Assembly: GCA_016703155.1 (NCBI GenBank)
Contig: JADJCP010000003.1
Coordinates: 186,001-250,000, forward strand
Length of the DNA stretch: 64,000 bases
DNA from: Hydrogenophilales bacterium
Lineage (GTDB): Bacteria > Pseudomonadota > Gammaproteobacteria > Burkholderiales > Thiobacillaceae
Direction of reading: 5' to 3'
The position numbers and the translations under genes were made by a program. Shown piece after piece: positions 26,167 through 34,550 of the stretch. Each line of letters starts with the position of its first letter. Position 1 is the first letter of the stretch. A model generated the notes under the pieces. It was not told where the DNA came from. It worked only from the letters and a program-made list of their open reading frames with translations, and made no database searches.

Positions 26167-26950
26167 TCTTTGCACCGAACTCAAGCAATTGAGACTGCAT
26201 GGCATGGCGAGCGCCTGGACCGACCAGTTTGAACAGGATCGTGCCGCGCTCGACAGCGCCCGATGGTTAATCGAACACCTGCTACAGGCCGAGATCACCG
26301 ACCGTGCCATGCGCTCGGTCAGCCACCAGATGCATGCCGCGAAGTTCCCGATGCATCGCGACCTGGCGGGCTTCGACTTCGCCATCTCACCGGTGGATCA
26401 CAAACTGGTCCTGGAGTTAGCCGAGACCGCCTTTACAGAGGCCTCGCACAACGCCGTTCTGGTGGGTGGGCCGGGCACCGGCAAGACGCATCTGGCCACC
26501 GCCATCGGCGTCTCCGGGATTACCCGCCATGGCAAACGGGTGCGATTCTATTCGACGGTCGATCTGGTCAATGCCCTGGAGCAGGAGAAGGCGCAAGGCA
26601 AGGCGGGGCGAATCGCACTGAGCCTGCTGCGCATGGATCTGGTGATTCTCGACGAGCTGGGCTATCTACCGTTCAGTCAGTCCGGCGGGGCACTCCTGTT
26701 CCATCTGCTGTCGAGACTCTATCAGCACACCAGCGTGATCATCACGACCAACCTGGACTTCGGAGAGTGGTCACGTGTGTTCGGCGACGCGAAGATGACG
26801 ATGGCGCTGCTGGATCGCCTGACTCACCACTGTCATATCGTCGAGACCGGCAATGAGAGCATTCGCTTCAGGGATAGCAGCGCGGTGGCAAAGAAGCGCA
26901 TCAAGGCTCGGGAACAGGGCCGCAAGAATCTTCCTGAAACCAGCAGTTGA
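26159..26950 (+). CDS. istB: IS21 helper ATPase IstB
   Basis: AAA+ ATPase that assembles with IstA and selects target DNA. The 263-residue protein has Walker A GGPGTGKTHLA, Walker B LVILDELGYLPF and sensor-1 ITTNLDFGEW. It overlaps the istA end by eight bases, as in other IS21 elements, and appears intact. Confidence 0.95.
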   Translation: MRDLCTELKQLRLHGMASAWTDQFEQDRAALDSARWLIEHLLQAEITDRAMRSVSHQMHAAKFPMHRDLAGFDFAISPVDHKLVLELAETAFTEASHNAVLVGGPGTGKTHLATAIGVSGITRHGKRVRFYSTVDLVNALEQEKAQGKAGRIALSLLRMDLVILDELGYLPFSQSGGALLFHLLSRLYQHTSVIITTNLDFGEWSRVFGDAKMTMALLDRLTHHCHIVETGNESIRFRDSSAVAKKRIKAREQGRKNLPETSS

Positions 26951-27098
26951 TCGTCGCCCGCGTAGAGAACAGCTTCAAGGAGGTCAACAAACCGGAAAAA
27001 CCGTACACTTATCCACAGCCAACCTCCATCCGGTTGGCTTACATCCCCGGCTCAATTCTCGGTCGGCAGGGTGGCTCAATTCAACTTCGGCGCGAACA

Positions 27099-27108
27099 GC
27101 ACTTGGTG
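27099..27108. repeat. Target-site duplication, right copy
   Basis: GCACTTGGTG, identical to 24520-24529. It encodes (minus strand) the CACCAAGTGC of the third heme motif. Confidence 0.85.
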
Positions 27109-28076
27109 CAATTGCGCAGATCCTGCGGGAAGCCCACTTCGGCGTAATCGTGCTCGCTGTTGCCATAGCCCCAGATCGTGTAGTCGTGGCCTTCCGCGTG
27201 CAGGCGGCGACCCGAGTGGATCTTGTGGACCATCTGCTTGAGGTCGAGGTTGTTGCCGCTGTTGGCATCGACGGTGCCTGGGTTGTGGCACATGACGCAG
27301 TACTGGACATCGACGCGACCGCCGCCGTGCAAGGCCAACTGGTTATGACAGGTGTTGCAGGACGTGACATCGGCCATGACGCGCGTTTTGCTGGCGTCGG
27401 TGACCGCCACCGATTTGCCGTTGCCGTCGACGGTAAAGTCGAAGTACGGGTTGACCTTGACCGGAGTGCCATCGGCGTCGATGTAGCTCAGCTGAATTGC
27501 CACGCGATGGGTGCGGGTCGGCTCGAAGACGACATTGTTGGTCTTGGTCGGATCCTTGATGTCGGTGCTGAAGGTGTACGTGTAATAACCGCCCGCTTCG
27601 TTGAAGGTCAGCTGGGTGGCCGTCTTCGCATCCGTGGTGGCCTGTTTGGCACTCGCTTGGGCGGGCGTGCCATTAGGACCGACGCCGGCTGCGGCCGTTT
27701 CGGTACGGTAAATGTAGTTGACCCATTGATCCGGGTTGCCGTCAGCGCCTGGAACCAGCTTGGCGATGGCGAAGCTGACATTGCTCGTGGTCAGTCCTTT
27801 GACGATCTGACCGTTCTGGTTGACCACGGTGAAGTTCACCACCGGCGGGCTGTTCACGGTAACAGGAGTGAGTCCGGCGCCCTGAATCAGACCAAAGGCC
27901 TGCTTCGGGTTGTCCGCCGTGTTGGTACCGGCCGGGTTGGCCGCCGCCGCGGTGGTTACCGCCGTCGTGGCCGGGGCGTTGCCGCCGCCATCACCCCCGC
28001 CGCAACCGGCGAGGCCTGCGGCCACAAGGGCAGCCAAGCCCATGCGACCGATTGAATGCAACCTTGATAGATCCAT
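27099..28076 (-). pseudogene. OmcA/MtrC-type decaheme surface cytochrome, N-terminal fragment (split by IS21)
   Basis: Residues 1-326 of the surface cytochrome: lipoprotein signal with lipobox LAGC (Cys25), an Ala/Thr linker, a beta-sandwich domain, then heme motifs CNTCH (240-244), CVMCH (260-264) and the start of the third, CTKC, at 323-326, where the element begins. Into the IS the frame adds five foreign residues and stops at 27081. Joined to 24519-23014 it gives one 827-residue protein with ten heme motifs. OmcA/MtrC proteins sit on the cell surface and pass electrons to or from extracellular acceptors. Confidence 0.92.
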
Positions 28077-28104
28077 GATGTCTCCTCCTCACAAAGAGCA
28101 GTAA

Positions 28105-28153
28105 ATGCCGGAACGGCATGCCCCGGCACACCCTTGTAACCGCTAAATTTAGC
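28105..28153. other. Palindromes between the fccB end and the surface cytochrome start
   Basis: Two dyads occupy the 72-base gap: ATGCCG-GAA-CGGCAT (28105-28119) and the perfect 12-bp palindrome GCTAAATTTAGC (28142-28153), which overlaps the restored fccB stop. Neither has a T tract in the right place. They may be operators of the surface cytochrome gene or a weak terminator of fccAB. Confidence 0.35.
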
Positions 28154-29461
28154 TAAACGCGTCCGCCATGATGTTTTTCAACCAGCCGGTGGCGTATTCC
28201 GACTCAGCTTGCGCTGCAACTTGAGCTGTGCCTCGTCGGCGATGTTCACCGGCGAAATGCCGCCCGCCTCCTGGATGTAAACCAGCTTGCCGTCCTTGAC
28301 CCGATAGATGTGCACCACCGAGAAGCCCCAATCGACTTCGGCAATGCTGTAGCAGGTGTTGACGAAGAACGGCTCCGGGTTCGGCAGGCCATTGAGCTTG
28401 GCGATGATCGCGCCCGCCGCCACCTTGGCCTGGGTCGCTGCCGAGTGCGCCGACTTGGGCGCGGCATACACCGGCAGCTCGCCATGCACGCAGGCGTCGC
28501 CGACGATCCAGATGTCCTTGGCCTTGCTCGATTCCATGGTCAGCATGTCCACCGGGCACCAGCCCTTCTCGTTGGTCAGGCCGGCGTTCTTGGCGATCGC
28601 CCCGGCGTGGTGCGGCGGGATGATGTTGACGACAGCGCCCTTGAAGTCGTTGAAGTCGCTCGACGCGGTGTTGCTCTTGGCGTCGAACTTGACCACCTTG
28701 CCGCCGGCGGCCCCGGCGGTCCATTCGATCATACCCGGGTAGTGGCGCTTCCAGGCCTGTTCGAACAGGCCCTTCTTGGAGAACGAGTCGTTGGCGTCGG
28801 CGATCAGCACCTTGGACTTCATCATGCCGTGATGCTTGAAGTAGCTGGCGACCTGCGAGGCGCGCTCGTAGGGGCCGGGCGGGCAGCGGAACGGGCCGGG
28901 CGGGACGCTGATGACGAATGTCTCGCCGTCTTTCATGGCGTGCAGCTTCTGCTTCAGCGCCAGGGTTTGCGGGCCGGCCTTCCAGGCATGCGGGTGGCTG
29001 CTGTTGGCGAGTTCCTCGCTGTAGCCGGCGATGGCGGCGTAGTTGAAGTCGATGCCGGGGGACAGGACCAGGGCGTCGTACTGGAGGGTTCTGCCGCCTT
29101 TCAGGCTCACGGTTTTCCTGGCGGCGTCGATACCGGTGGCGTCGTCGAAGATGACGTTGATGCCGCGTTTGACGAGGCCGTCGTAGCCGCGTTGCAGGTC
29201 TTCGATCTTGCCATGGCCCGAAATGACTTCGTTGGACAGCGGGCAGGAGGTGTAGGTTTTCTGGCGCTCGACCAGAGTGACGTTGAGGCCCGGGTCCATC
29301 AGCTTCAGGTATTTTGCGGCGGTGGCGCCACCGAAGCCGCCGCCGACGACGACGATGCTGGCTTTCTTGCCGGCGTGGGCTTTGGGCACGGCCAGGAAGG
29401 CGGAGGCCGGGGCGGCGGCGAGGGCAGCCTTGATGAACGCGCGACGATTGAATTGGCTCAT
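28149..29461 (-). CDS. fccB: Flavocytochrome c sulfide dehydrogenase, flavoprotein subunit (late -1 frameshift)
   Basis: Periplasmic FAD subunit that oxidises sulfide and passes electrons to the FccA cytochrome. A Tat signal (NRRAFIKAALAAAPASA) precedes the FAD motif VVVGGGFGGATAAKYLK. Redox-active cysteines appear in TSCPLSNEV and GWCPVDMLT. The frame as written ends at 28178 (RKLSRNTPPAG), but adding one base near 28213 restores the usual family ending AESEYATGWLKNI and a stop at 28149, giving 437 residues. The loss affects only the last 20 residues and is probably an indel error. Confidence 0.88.
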
Positions 29462-29473
29462 TGAGGTCTCCTG

Positions 29474-30049
29474 TTATTTGGGCTGGGCGGCGTAGTACTG
29501 CGCGGCGTGGGCGACATCGGCCTCATCCAGCTTCTTGGCGTTGTTGCGCATCTTCTTGTGGGGCATCTTGACCGCTTCGGTGCGGTACTTGAGGAGTTCC
29601 ATCTCCATGTACTGCGCCCACTGGCCGTTGAGCTTGGGGGTGTCGGTTTCGTCGGGTTCGCCACCGGTGACGCCGTGGCAAGTCTCGCAGCGGTCGGTGG
29701 CTTCGCGACCCTTGGCGAGGACGGTGGCGTCGGCTTTCTGCACCACCGGGACCCAGGGGAGCTTGGCGTAGTGCGTGGCCAGGGCGGCGAGTTCGTCGTC
29801 GCTGTAGCCCTTGACGTGCCGGTCCATGGTGGCGGCGTAGCGCTCGCCGCTTTTCCATTGCTGCAGGAGATTTTTCAGATAGGGTTCGGGCAGGCCGCCG
29901 ATGCTGGGCATGTTCGGGCCGACTGAAACGCCATTGAGGCCGTGGCAGCTGTCGCAGGCTCGGGCTAAACCGGAAATGTCACCGGCATGGCACAGCGGTG
30001 ACGCGGTCAGGGCAAGCGCCAACAGCGCAAGACTAGGCTTGACGTGCAT
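29474..30049 (-). CDS. fccA: Flavocytochrome c sulfide dehydrogenase, diheme cytochrome subunit
   Basis: Electron-accepting partner of FccB. The 191-residue precursor (ATG 30049, GGAG seven bases upstream) has a signal peptide (cleavage after PLCHA) and two c-type motifs, CDSCH and CETCH, in a c4-like double domain. An in-frame upstream start lacks a signal context. It lies 12 bases before fccB, the standard fccAB order. An FNR-type box lies about 150 bases upstream. Confidence 0.88.
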   Translation of the reverse strand: MHVKPSLALLALALTASPLCHAGDISGLARACDSCHGLNGVSVGPNMPSIGGLPEPYLKNLLQQWKSGERYAATMDRHVKGYSDDELAALATHYAKLPWVPVVQKADATVLAKGREATDRCETCHGVTGGEPDETDTPKLNGQWAQYMEMELLKYRTEAVKMPHKKMRNNAKKLDEADVAHAAQYYAAQPK

Positions 30050-30196
30050 CTTCACTCCTCCTTCAATGCAGCGAACTGCAAAAAACAAGGGACGGCTGTT
30101 CACTGAACAATCTCATCCCGACGCGGGAACTTTTTTGTCTATGTGAACACCGTAGTGCACGGCCGCGCCGGAAGCGTAGTACAAACGTATTTCCGG

Positions 30197-30210
30197 TTGA
30201 TCTACGTCAA
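30197..30210 (-). promoter_or_regulatory. FNR/DNR-type binding site upstream of fccAB
   Basis: TTGATCTACGTCAA matches TTGAT-N4-ATCAA at nine of ten fixed positions. It lies between the regulator gene at 30236 and fccA. Both nearby Crp/Fnr proteins have the E-x-x-S-R recognition pattern expected for TTGAT half-sites. Confidence 0.6.
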
Positions 30211-30235
30211 TTTGTGCCAGATGGCGAGGAGCGCT

Positions 30236-30952
30236 CTAGTATCCCGGCTCGCAGCCGTTCAGGTAGATCTGTCGCAGCCGGGCCGCATCCAGCACGGTGA
30301 TGACCTTGCCTTTGGAACTCAGCGTTCCGTTCTGCTCCAATGTGGTCAGTACGCGCGAGAATGTCTCAGGCGTCAAACCGATGCGCGTGGCGATGTCTTT
30401 CTTGCGACCTTCGATGGGCACCGCGTAACTGGATGCGTCTCCCGGGGGTTGAAACTGGCCGAGGTAGCAGGCGACCCGTTGCAGGCTGCTGTGTTGCGCG
30501 CACGTCTCCAGATCGTTCATCACGCTCATCAGGCGATTCGCGACCAATGCCAGAAGCTGGCTGAGCAGTCGGGTGGATTTATGCACTTCGTGTTTGAAGG
30601 CAGTGCCTTCGATGGCCAGGACATGGCTGTTGGTCGTCGCGACGCCACTGTAAGGGCAGTTGATGGCGAGTTCGACGCAGGCCTCGCCAAAGCTGCGGCC
30701 TTCCCCAACCAAGCCGAGCGAGCGTGCTTGGCCACCCGGAATCGGGACGAAAAAGCGGAACTCGCCGGTAATGACCAGATACAGGGAATTGAGGGGCTTT
30801 CCCCTGGTGACCAGTTCATGGCCTTTGTCCACGGCCAGGATATTCGCGGTGGCGGCAATGGCGGCCACCTGCTGGGCATTCCAGTGTTCGAAGTAGCGCA
30901 GACGCCCGATGGTTTCCAGGCGCTGCGCCTGGGTGGTTTGCAGCACACGCAT
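30236..30952 (-). CDS. Crp/Fnr family transcriptional regulator, FNR-like recognition helix
   Basis: 238 residues: an N-terminal cyclic-nucleotide-binding-fold sensor domain (about 20-140), dimerisation helix, and winged helix-turn-helix (KDIATRIGLTPETFSRVLTTLEQNG). The recognition helix has ETFSR, like ETISR in FNR. The N-terminal cysteine cluster of FNR is absent, so it is not an oxygen-sensing Fe-S FNR; a heme/NO-type (DNR-like) or redox sensor is possible. It lies upstream of fccAB on the same strand. A dyad at 31002 precedes it. Confidence 0.85.
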   Translation of the reverse strand: MRVLQTTQAQRLETIGRLRYFEHWNAQQVAAIAATANILAVDKGHELVTRGKPLNSLYLVITGEFRFFVPIPGGQARSLGLVGEGRSFGEACVELAINCPYSGVATTNSHVLAIEGTAFKHEVHKSTRLLSQLLALVANRLMSVMNDLETCAQHSSLQRVACYLGQFQPPGDASSYAVPIEGRKKDIATRIGLTPETFSRVLTTLEQNGTLSSKGKVITVLDAARLRQIYLNGCEPGY

Positions 30953-31001
30953 GATGTTTCTCCTTCTCCTGAAGAAAACCCTATCAGAGGCATGGCCTAA
31001 A

Positions 31002-31020
31002 GTCGGTGACTTTTGTTACA
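31002..31020 (-). promoter_or_regulatory. Repeated dyad operator, copy 1
   Basis: GTCGGTGACTTTTGTTACA: half-sites GTGAC and GTTAC around four T, with the GTRAC-N4-GTYAC spacing of Crp/Fnr-family sites. It lies 50 bases upstream of the regulator start at 30952. A copy with one mismatch is at 31383. Confidence 0.6.
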
Positions 31021-31056
31021 TAAACATTAGAAGATGATTAAATACTTATTCTCAAA

Positions 31057-31094
31057 GAAAAACAAACGGGCCGGCTGCCTTTTGGCGCCGGCCC
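31057..31094 (-). terminator. Terminator after the DUF2892 gene
   Basis: On the minus strand, GGGCCGGCGCC, loop AAAA, GGCAGCCGGCCC (one bulge) followed by GTTTGTTTTT. It separates the DUF2892 gene from the regulator downstream. Confidence 0.85.
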
Positions 31095-31111
31095 GGAACG
31101 GTGGATGAGGC

Positions 31112-31303
31112 TTACTTGTTTTCCAGCGGGCAGGTATTCATGCCCAACAGCGGGTAAAGCGGGCAGAACTTGATCAGGCCCGTGGCCAGAGGCACGACGC
31201 CGATCCAGGCCCATACCGGACCACCCATGATGGCCCACAGGATCAGGGCGGCGCCCAGGACAATACGCAGGATACGGTCGATTCCACCAACATTTGCTTT
31301 CAT
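31112..31303 (-). CDS. DUF2892 (YgaP-like) inner membrane protein
   Basis: A 63-residue protein with the family pattern MKANVGGIDRILRIVLGAALI and GLIKFCPLYPLLGMNTCP, forming two membrane helices. The C-terminal CPLYPLLGMNTC keeps two cysteines, as in the membrane part of the rhodanese YgaP. GGAGG stands six bases before ATG 31303, which is therefore preferred over the ATG at 31309. Monocistronic: own dyad upstream, own terminator. Often found with sulfur and redox genes; function unknown. Confidence 0.85.
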   Translation of the reverse strand: MKANVGGIDRILRIVLGAALILWAIMGGPVWAWIGVVPLATGLIKFCPLYPLLGMNTCPLENK

Positions 31304-31382
31304 TGACATCCTCCATCCAGTAGTTGCTCGGCCGACGAATACCGACGGCTGGCGCGCAGAATAGTAGACGGAAGCAATAACC

Positions 31383-31401
31383 GTCGGTGACTTTAGTTAC
31401 A
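31383..31401 (-). promoter_or_regulatory. Repeated dyad operator, copy 2
   Basis: GTCGGTGACTTTAGTTACA, identical to 31002-31020 except one central base and in the same orientation relative to the downstream gene. It lies 80 bases upstream of the DUF2892 start. The DUF2892 gene and the regulator gene probably share a controller. Confidence 0.6.
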
Positions 31402-31407
31402 CAGGCC

Positions 31408-32100
31408 TCAGGCCGTGCGCGACAGGCGCCCGTGGTTGCCGTCCGGGTGGGTCGCGAAGGCTTGCAGCGCGGCAACGTCTTGAACCTCGACACGTTCCCG
31501 GCCGAGCCGGATCCAGCCATGCTCCTCGAACTGCTTGAGCAGGCGGCTGACGATTTCGCGCACGCTACCCAGTTCGTCGGCCAGTTGCTGGTGCGAGCCA
31601 GTGACCAGGGGGGCGTGTGCCGCCAGGAGCGCGGCCAGACGCTGGTCGAGCTTGTGGAAGGCAATCTCTTCGACGAGTTGCATCAGGCCGGACAGGCGCT
31701 CGGCGAAAAGATGGAATACCTCCTGCCGGAACGGGGGATGGCTTTCGGTGAGATGCATGAACAAGGGTCTGGGCAGGGCGATGGCGCTGATCTCGCTCTC
31801 GGCAACGCCGGTCGCCGGATAGGCATTTGCACCCAGCAGGCAACTGATGGTGACGATGCACAACTCACCCTGGCTGACCCGGTACAGGCTGATTTCGCGG
31901 CCGGTTTCGGCGCGCTTGAAAACGCGTATGGAGCCGCTCAGGATCAGCGGCAGGGCCTGGCAGGCGGCTCCGGTATCGAACAGGATGGTGCCGGCCGGAG
32001 CCTTCAGGGCGATAGCGTGGCGCAGCACCTCGTCGGCGTCGGCGGCGGGCAGGCCGCCGAGCATCGGGCACTTGGAGAGGAGTTGGGCGATTTCAGACAT
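31408..32100 (-). CDS. Second Crp/Fnr family transcriptional regulator
   Basis: 230 residues with a cNMP-fold sensor domain (about 10-130) and winged helix-turn-helix (QQLADELGSVREIVSRLLKQFEEHG), again with an E-x-x-S-R recognition pattern (EIVSR). No FNR cysteine cluster. It is clearly diverged from the first regulator, so this is not a recent duplication. A partial FNR-like half-site (TTGATTTATGTC) lies upstream at about 32147. Position suggests control of sulfur/Mtr or nitrogen-oxide genes. Confidence 0.83.
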   Translation of the reverse strand: MSEIAQLLSKCPMLGGLPAADADEVLRHAIALKAPAGTILFDTGAACQALPLILSGSIRVFKRAETGREISLYRVSQGELCIVTISCLLGANAYPATGVAESEISAIALPRPLFMHLTESHPPFRQEVFHLFAERLSGLMQLVEEIAFHKLDQRLAALLAAHAPLVTGSHQQLADELGSVREIVSRLLKQFEEHGWIRLGRERVEVQDVAALQAFATHPDGNHGRLSRTA

Positions 32101-32151
32101 GCGGCGGATGTTAGCGAAGCCGCCGGCAATTGGAAACCAGAGTCAGTTGAT

Positions 32152-32604
32152 TTATGTCGCCCAGCGGCCGGCGGCGATATCGTCGTGTTCGCGGGCATCC
32201 ACCCAGCGCTCGCCCTCGGGCGTGGTTTCCTTCTTCCAGAACGGTGCGCGCGTCTTCAGGTAGTCCATGATGAATTCGCAGGCGGCGAAGGCCTCGCCGC
32301 GATGCCCCGAGGCAACCGCGACCAGGACAATGGGTTCGGTGGGGTGCAGTGTGCCGATACGGTGGATGATCGTGGCATCGAGCAAGTCCCAGCGCGCGAA
32401 CGCCTCCCGGCCGATGCCTTCGAGCGATTTTTCGGTCATGCCGGGATAGTGTTCCAGGGTGAGCGTATGCACCCCGTCGCCTTCGTTGCTATCCCGTACC
32501 AGACCGAGAAAACTGGCCACGGCGCCAACCTTCGGTTTGTCGCGATACAGGCGCGCGACCTCGGTGGCGAGATCGAATGGCTCGGTTTGGACGCGGACGA
32601 TCAC
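32152..32604 (-). CDS. moaE: Molybdopterin synthase catalytic subunit
   Basis: With MoaD, inserts two sulfurs into precursor Z to make molybdopterin. The 150-residue protein has GAVASFLGLVRD, LEHYPGMTEKSL and the catalytic-lysine region PFWKKETTPEGERWVDA. It directly follows moaD on the same strand (one-base gap). Confidence 0.95.
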   Translation of the reverse strand: MIVRVQTEPFDLATEVARLYRDKPKVGAVASFLGLVRDSNEGDGVHTLTLEHYPGMTEKSLEGIGREAFARWDLLDATIIHRIGTLHPTEPIVLVAVASGHRGEAFAACEFIMDYLKTRAPFWKKETTPEGERWVDAREHDDIAAGRWAT

Positions 32605-32605
32605 G

Positions 32606-32863
32606 CTAACCTCCCGTCACCGGGGGAAAGACCGCCACTTCATCGCCTTCCTTGAGCGATGACTCCGGGGTGGCCATCTCCTGGTTGAGCGCCATGCGAT
32701 AGGGGCGATCCGGCGCCAGTTCCTCGGCCCAGGCCGGGCCGCGCTGTCTGAGCCAGGCAACCAGCCCGGCCAGGTCGTCAACGCCCGCCGGTGCATCGAG
32801 CGCTTCGCTGCCCAGGCCGAAACGTTCGCGCAGGCGGGCGAAATACAATATTTTCAGTTTCAT
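32606..32863 (-). CDS. moaD: Molybdopterin synthase sulfur carrier subunit
   Basis: Ubiquitin-fold protein of 85 residues that carries sulfur as a C-terminal thiocarboxylate. It ends in FPPVTGG with the required diglycine and starts MKLKILYFARLRERFG. Overlaps moeA by four bases. Confidence 0.95.
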   Translation of the reverse strand: MKLKILYFARLRERFGLGSEALDAPAGVDDLAGLVAWLRQRGPAWAEELAPDRPYRMALNQEMATPESSLKEGDEVAVFPPVTGG

Positions 32864-34059
32864 GACAGCAACTCCGATAAGGGCACGAAGCGCACCGGAT
32901 CACCGACGTGCAATGTGACGCCGGCATCGATATCGACCAGGCCATCGGCCCAGGCCAGCGAGGTCAGCACGCCGGAACTTTGGTTCGGAAAAAGCGTGGC
33001 CCGGCCGTCTTCCAGGCGGGCGCGCATGAATTCGCGGCGCTTGCCCGGTTTGCCGCGTTCGAACCCGGACGGCACATTGAATGTCAGCGGCAGGCGCGGT
33101 GTCGCGCCCATGCGCTGCAGCAGGAAGGGTCGGACGAACAGGCAGAAGACCACGAAGGCGGATACCGGGTTGCCCGGCAGGCCGACAAAATCGGTGTTGC
33201 CAATTCGGCCGTGGACCAGGGGCTTGCCCGGTTTCATGGCGACTTTCCACATGTCGATGCTGCCGAGCTGCTGGACGGCGCTCTTTACATGGTCTTCTTC
33301 GCCGACTGAAACGCCGCCGCTGGTGATGATGACATTGGCCCGGGCCGCGGCTTTTTGCAGCGCGGCGACCGTGGCTTCAAGCGAGTCGGCGATCTGGCCC
33401 AGGTCAATGACTTCGCAACCCAGGCCATGCAGCAGGCCGAGCAGGGCGGCACGGTTGGAGTTGTAGATCTGGCCGGGCTTGAGCGAGGTGCCGGGCAGGA
33501 CAATCTCGTCGCCGGTAAAGAAAGCAGCCACTTTCACGCGTGGGTAGACAGTCAGCGTCGTGGCGCCGACCGAGGCGGCGACGCCCAACTGGGCCGCGCC
33601 CAGGCGGGTGCCCGGTGCCAGGACGGTTTGCCCGGTGGCGATGTCCTCGCCGGCGCGGCGGATGTTCGCGCCCGGCTTGGGCGCGCGCGTGACCCTGACC
33701 TGGCCATCCGCGGCTTCGCAGTCTTCCTGCATGACGACGGTGTCGGCGCCGGCTGGCAGCGGCGCGCCGGTAAAGATGCGCGCCGCGGTACCGGCGGCCA
33801 GCGGCTGGCCGACACTGCCGGCGGGGATGCGCTGGCTGACCGGCAGCCAGCGCTCGGTGTCGCAATCGGCCAGTTGCACGGCGTATCCGTCCATGGCCGA
33901 ATTGTCCAGCGGCGGCACGGTGACACCGGAGACCATCGGTTCGGCCAGGACGCGACCCAGGGCGGCATCGGCGGGCAGTGTCTCGCGGCCTTCAAGAGGC
34001 CGGGCGCCGGCGAGCAGATGCGCCAGGGCGGCTTCGACGGATAACAGTGAATCGCTCAT
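32860..34059 (-). CDS. moeA: Molybdopterin molybdenumtransferase
   Basis: Inserts molybdate into adenylylated molybdopterin. The 399-residue protein contains PPLDNSAMDGYAV, IFTGAPLPAGADTVVMQED, TSGGVSVGEEDHVK and GLPGNPVSAFVVF, all hallmark MoeA motifs. Overlaps mobB upstream and moaD downstream by four bases each, so mobB-moeA-moaD-moaE form one operon. Confidence 0.95.
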   Translation of the reverse strand: MSDSLLSVEAALAHLLAGARPLEGRETLPADAALGRVLAEPMVSGVTVPPLDNSAMDGYAVQLADCDTERWLPVSQRIPAGSVGQPLAAGTAARIFTGAPLPAGADTVVMQEDCEAADGQVRVTRAPKPGANIRRAGEDIATGQTVLAPGTRLGAAQLGVAASVGATTLTVYPRVKVAAFFTGDEIVLPGTSLKPGQIYNSNRAALLGLLHGLGCEVIDLGQIADSLEATVAALQKAAARANVIITSGGVSVGEEDHVKSAVQQLGSIDMWKVAMKPGKPLVHGRIGNTDFVGLPGNPVSAFVVFCLFVRPFLLQRMGATPRLPLTFNVPSGFERGKPGKRREFMRARLEDGRATLFPNQSSGVLTSLAWADGLVDIDAGVTLHVGDPVRFVPLSELLS

Positions 34060-34550
34060 GTCAGTTCCATGGTTTCGAGGATGAAGGCGTGGATCGCGGC
34101 GATGTCATCGATCGACAGGTGGCGGATGCCGCCTTCGGGGGGCGTGTCCGAGACGACCGCGAGGATATGCGGGTCGTCCGGATGCAGCCAGGGTTTGCCG
34201 TGCGTCTGACGATGCACCTCCAGCTTGGTCAGGGCATCATGGCGGAAGCCTTCCACCAGGACCAGATCACAGGGCGACAGGCAGGCCAGTTGCTCGGTCA
34301 ACGTCGGTGCGGGCGCGCCGCGTAATTCGTGCACCAGCATCCAGCGACCGGGCGCGGCCAGCAGTACTTCATGCGCACCCGCCTGGCGGTGGCGCCAGGA
34401 ATCCTTGCCGGGCTGGTCGACCTCGACATCGTGATGGCTTTGCTTGAGCACCGAGACGCGCAGGCCATCGGCGGCGAAGCGCGGCAGCAGGCGCTCGATC
34501 AAGGTGGTCTTGCCGCTGCCGCTGTAGCCGGCCAGGCCCAGAACCTTCAT
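34056..34550 (-). CDS. mobB: Molybdopterin-guanine dinucleotide biosynthesis protein B
   Basis: GTP-binding accessory of guanine dinucleotide attachment to molybdenum cofactor. The start MKVLGLAGYSGSGKTTLIERLLP at 34550 carries Walker A; later SHHDVEVDQPGKDSWRHRQAGA and LVLVEGFR are MobB signatures. 164 residues. A longer reading frame to 34616 adds no conserved sequence. mobA is not in the window. Confidence 0.92.
   Translation of the reverse strand: MKVLGLAGYSGSGKTTLIERLLPRFAADGLRVSVLKQSHHDVEVDQPGKDSWRHRQAGAHEVLLAAPGRWMLVHELRGAPAPTLTEQLACLSPCDLVLVEGFRHDALTKLEVHRQTHGKPWLHPDDPHILAVVSDTPPEGGIRHLSIDDIAAIHAFILETMELT

Larger units (their letters stand above)
24530..27098 (+). mobile_element. IS21-family insertion sequence (istA-istB), about 2.57 kb
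   Basis: The ends TGTTGGCGCCGA (left) and, on the opposite strand, TGTTCGCGCCGA (right) are near-perfect inverted repeats. Inside each end are two copies of GAATTGAGCC (24546-24555, 24579-24588) or its complement GGCTCAATTC (27049-27058, 27073-27082), the multiple terminal repeats expected of IS21 elements. It encodes an IstA integrase and an IstB ATPase and is flanked by a 10-bp direct repeat. It interrupts the OmcA/MtrC-type gene in the opposite orientation. Confidence 0.95.
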
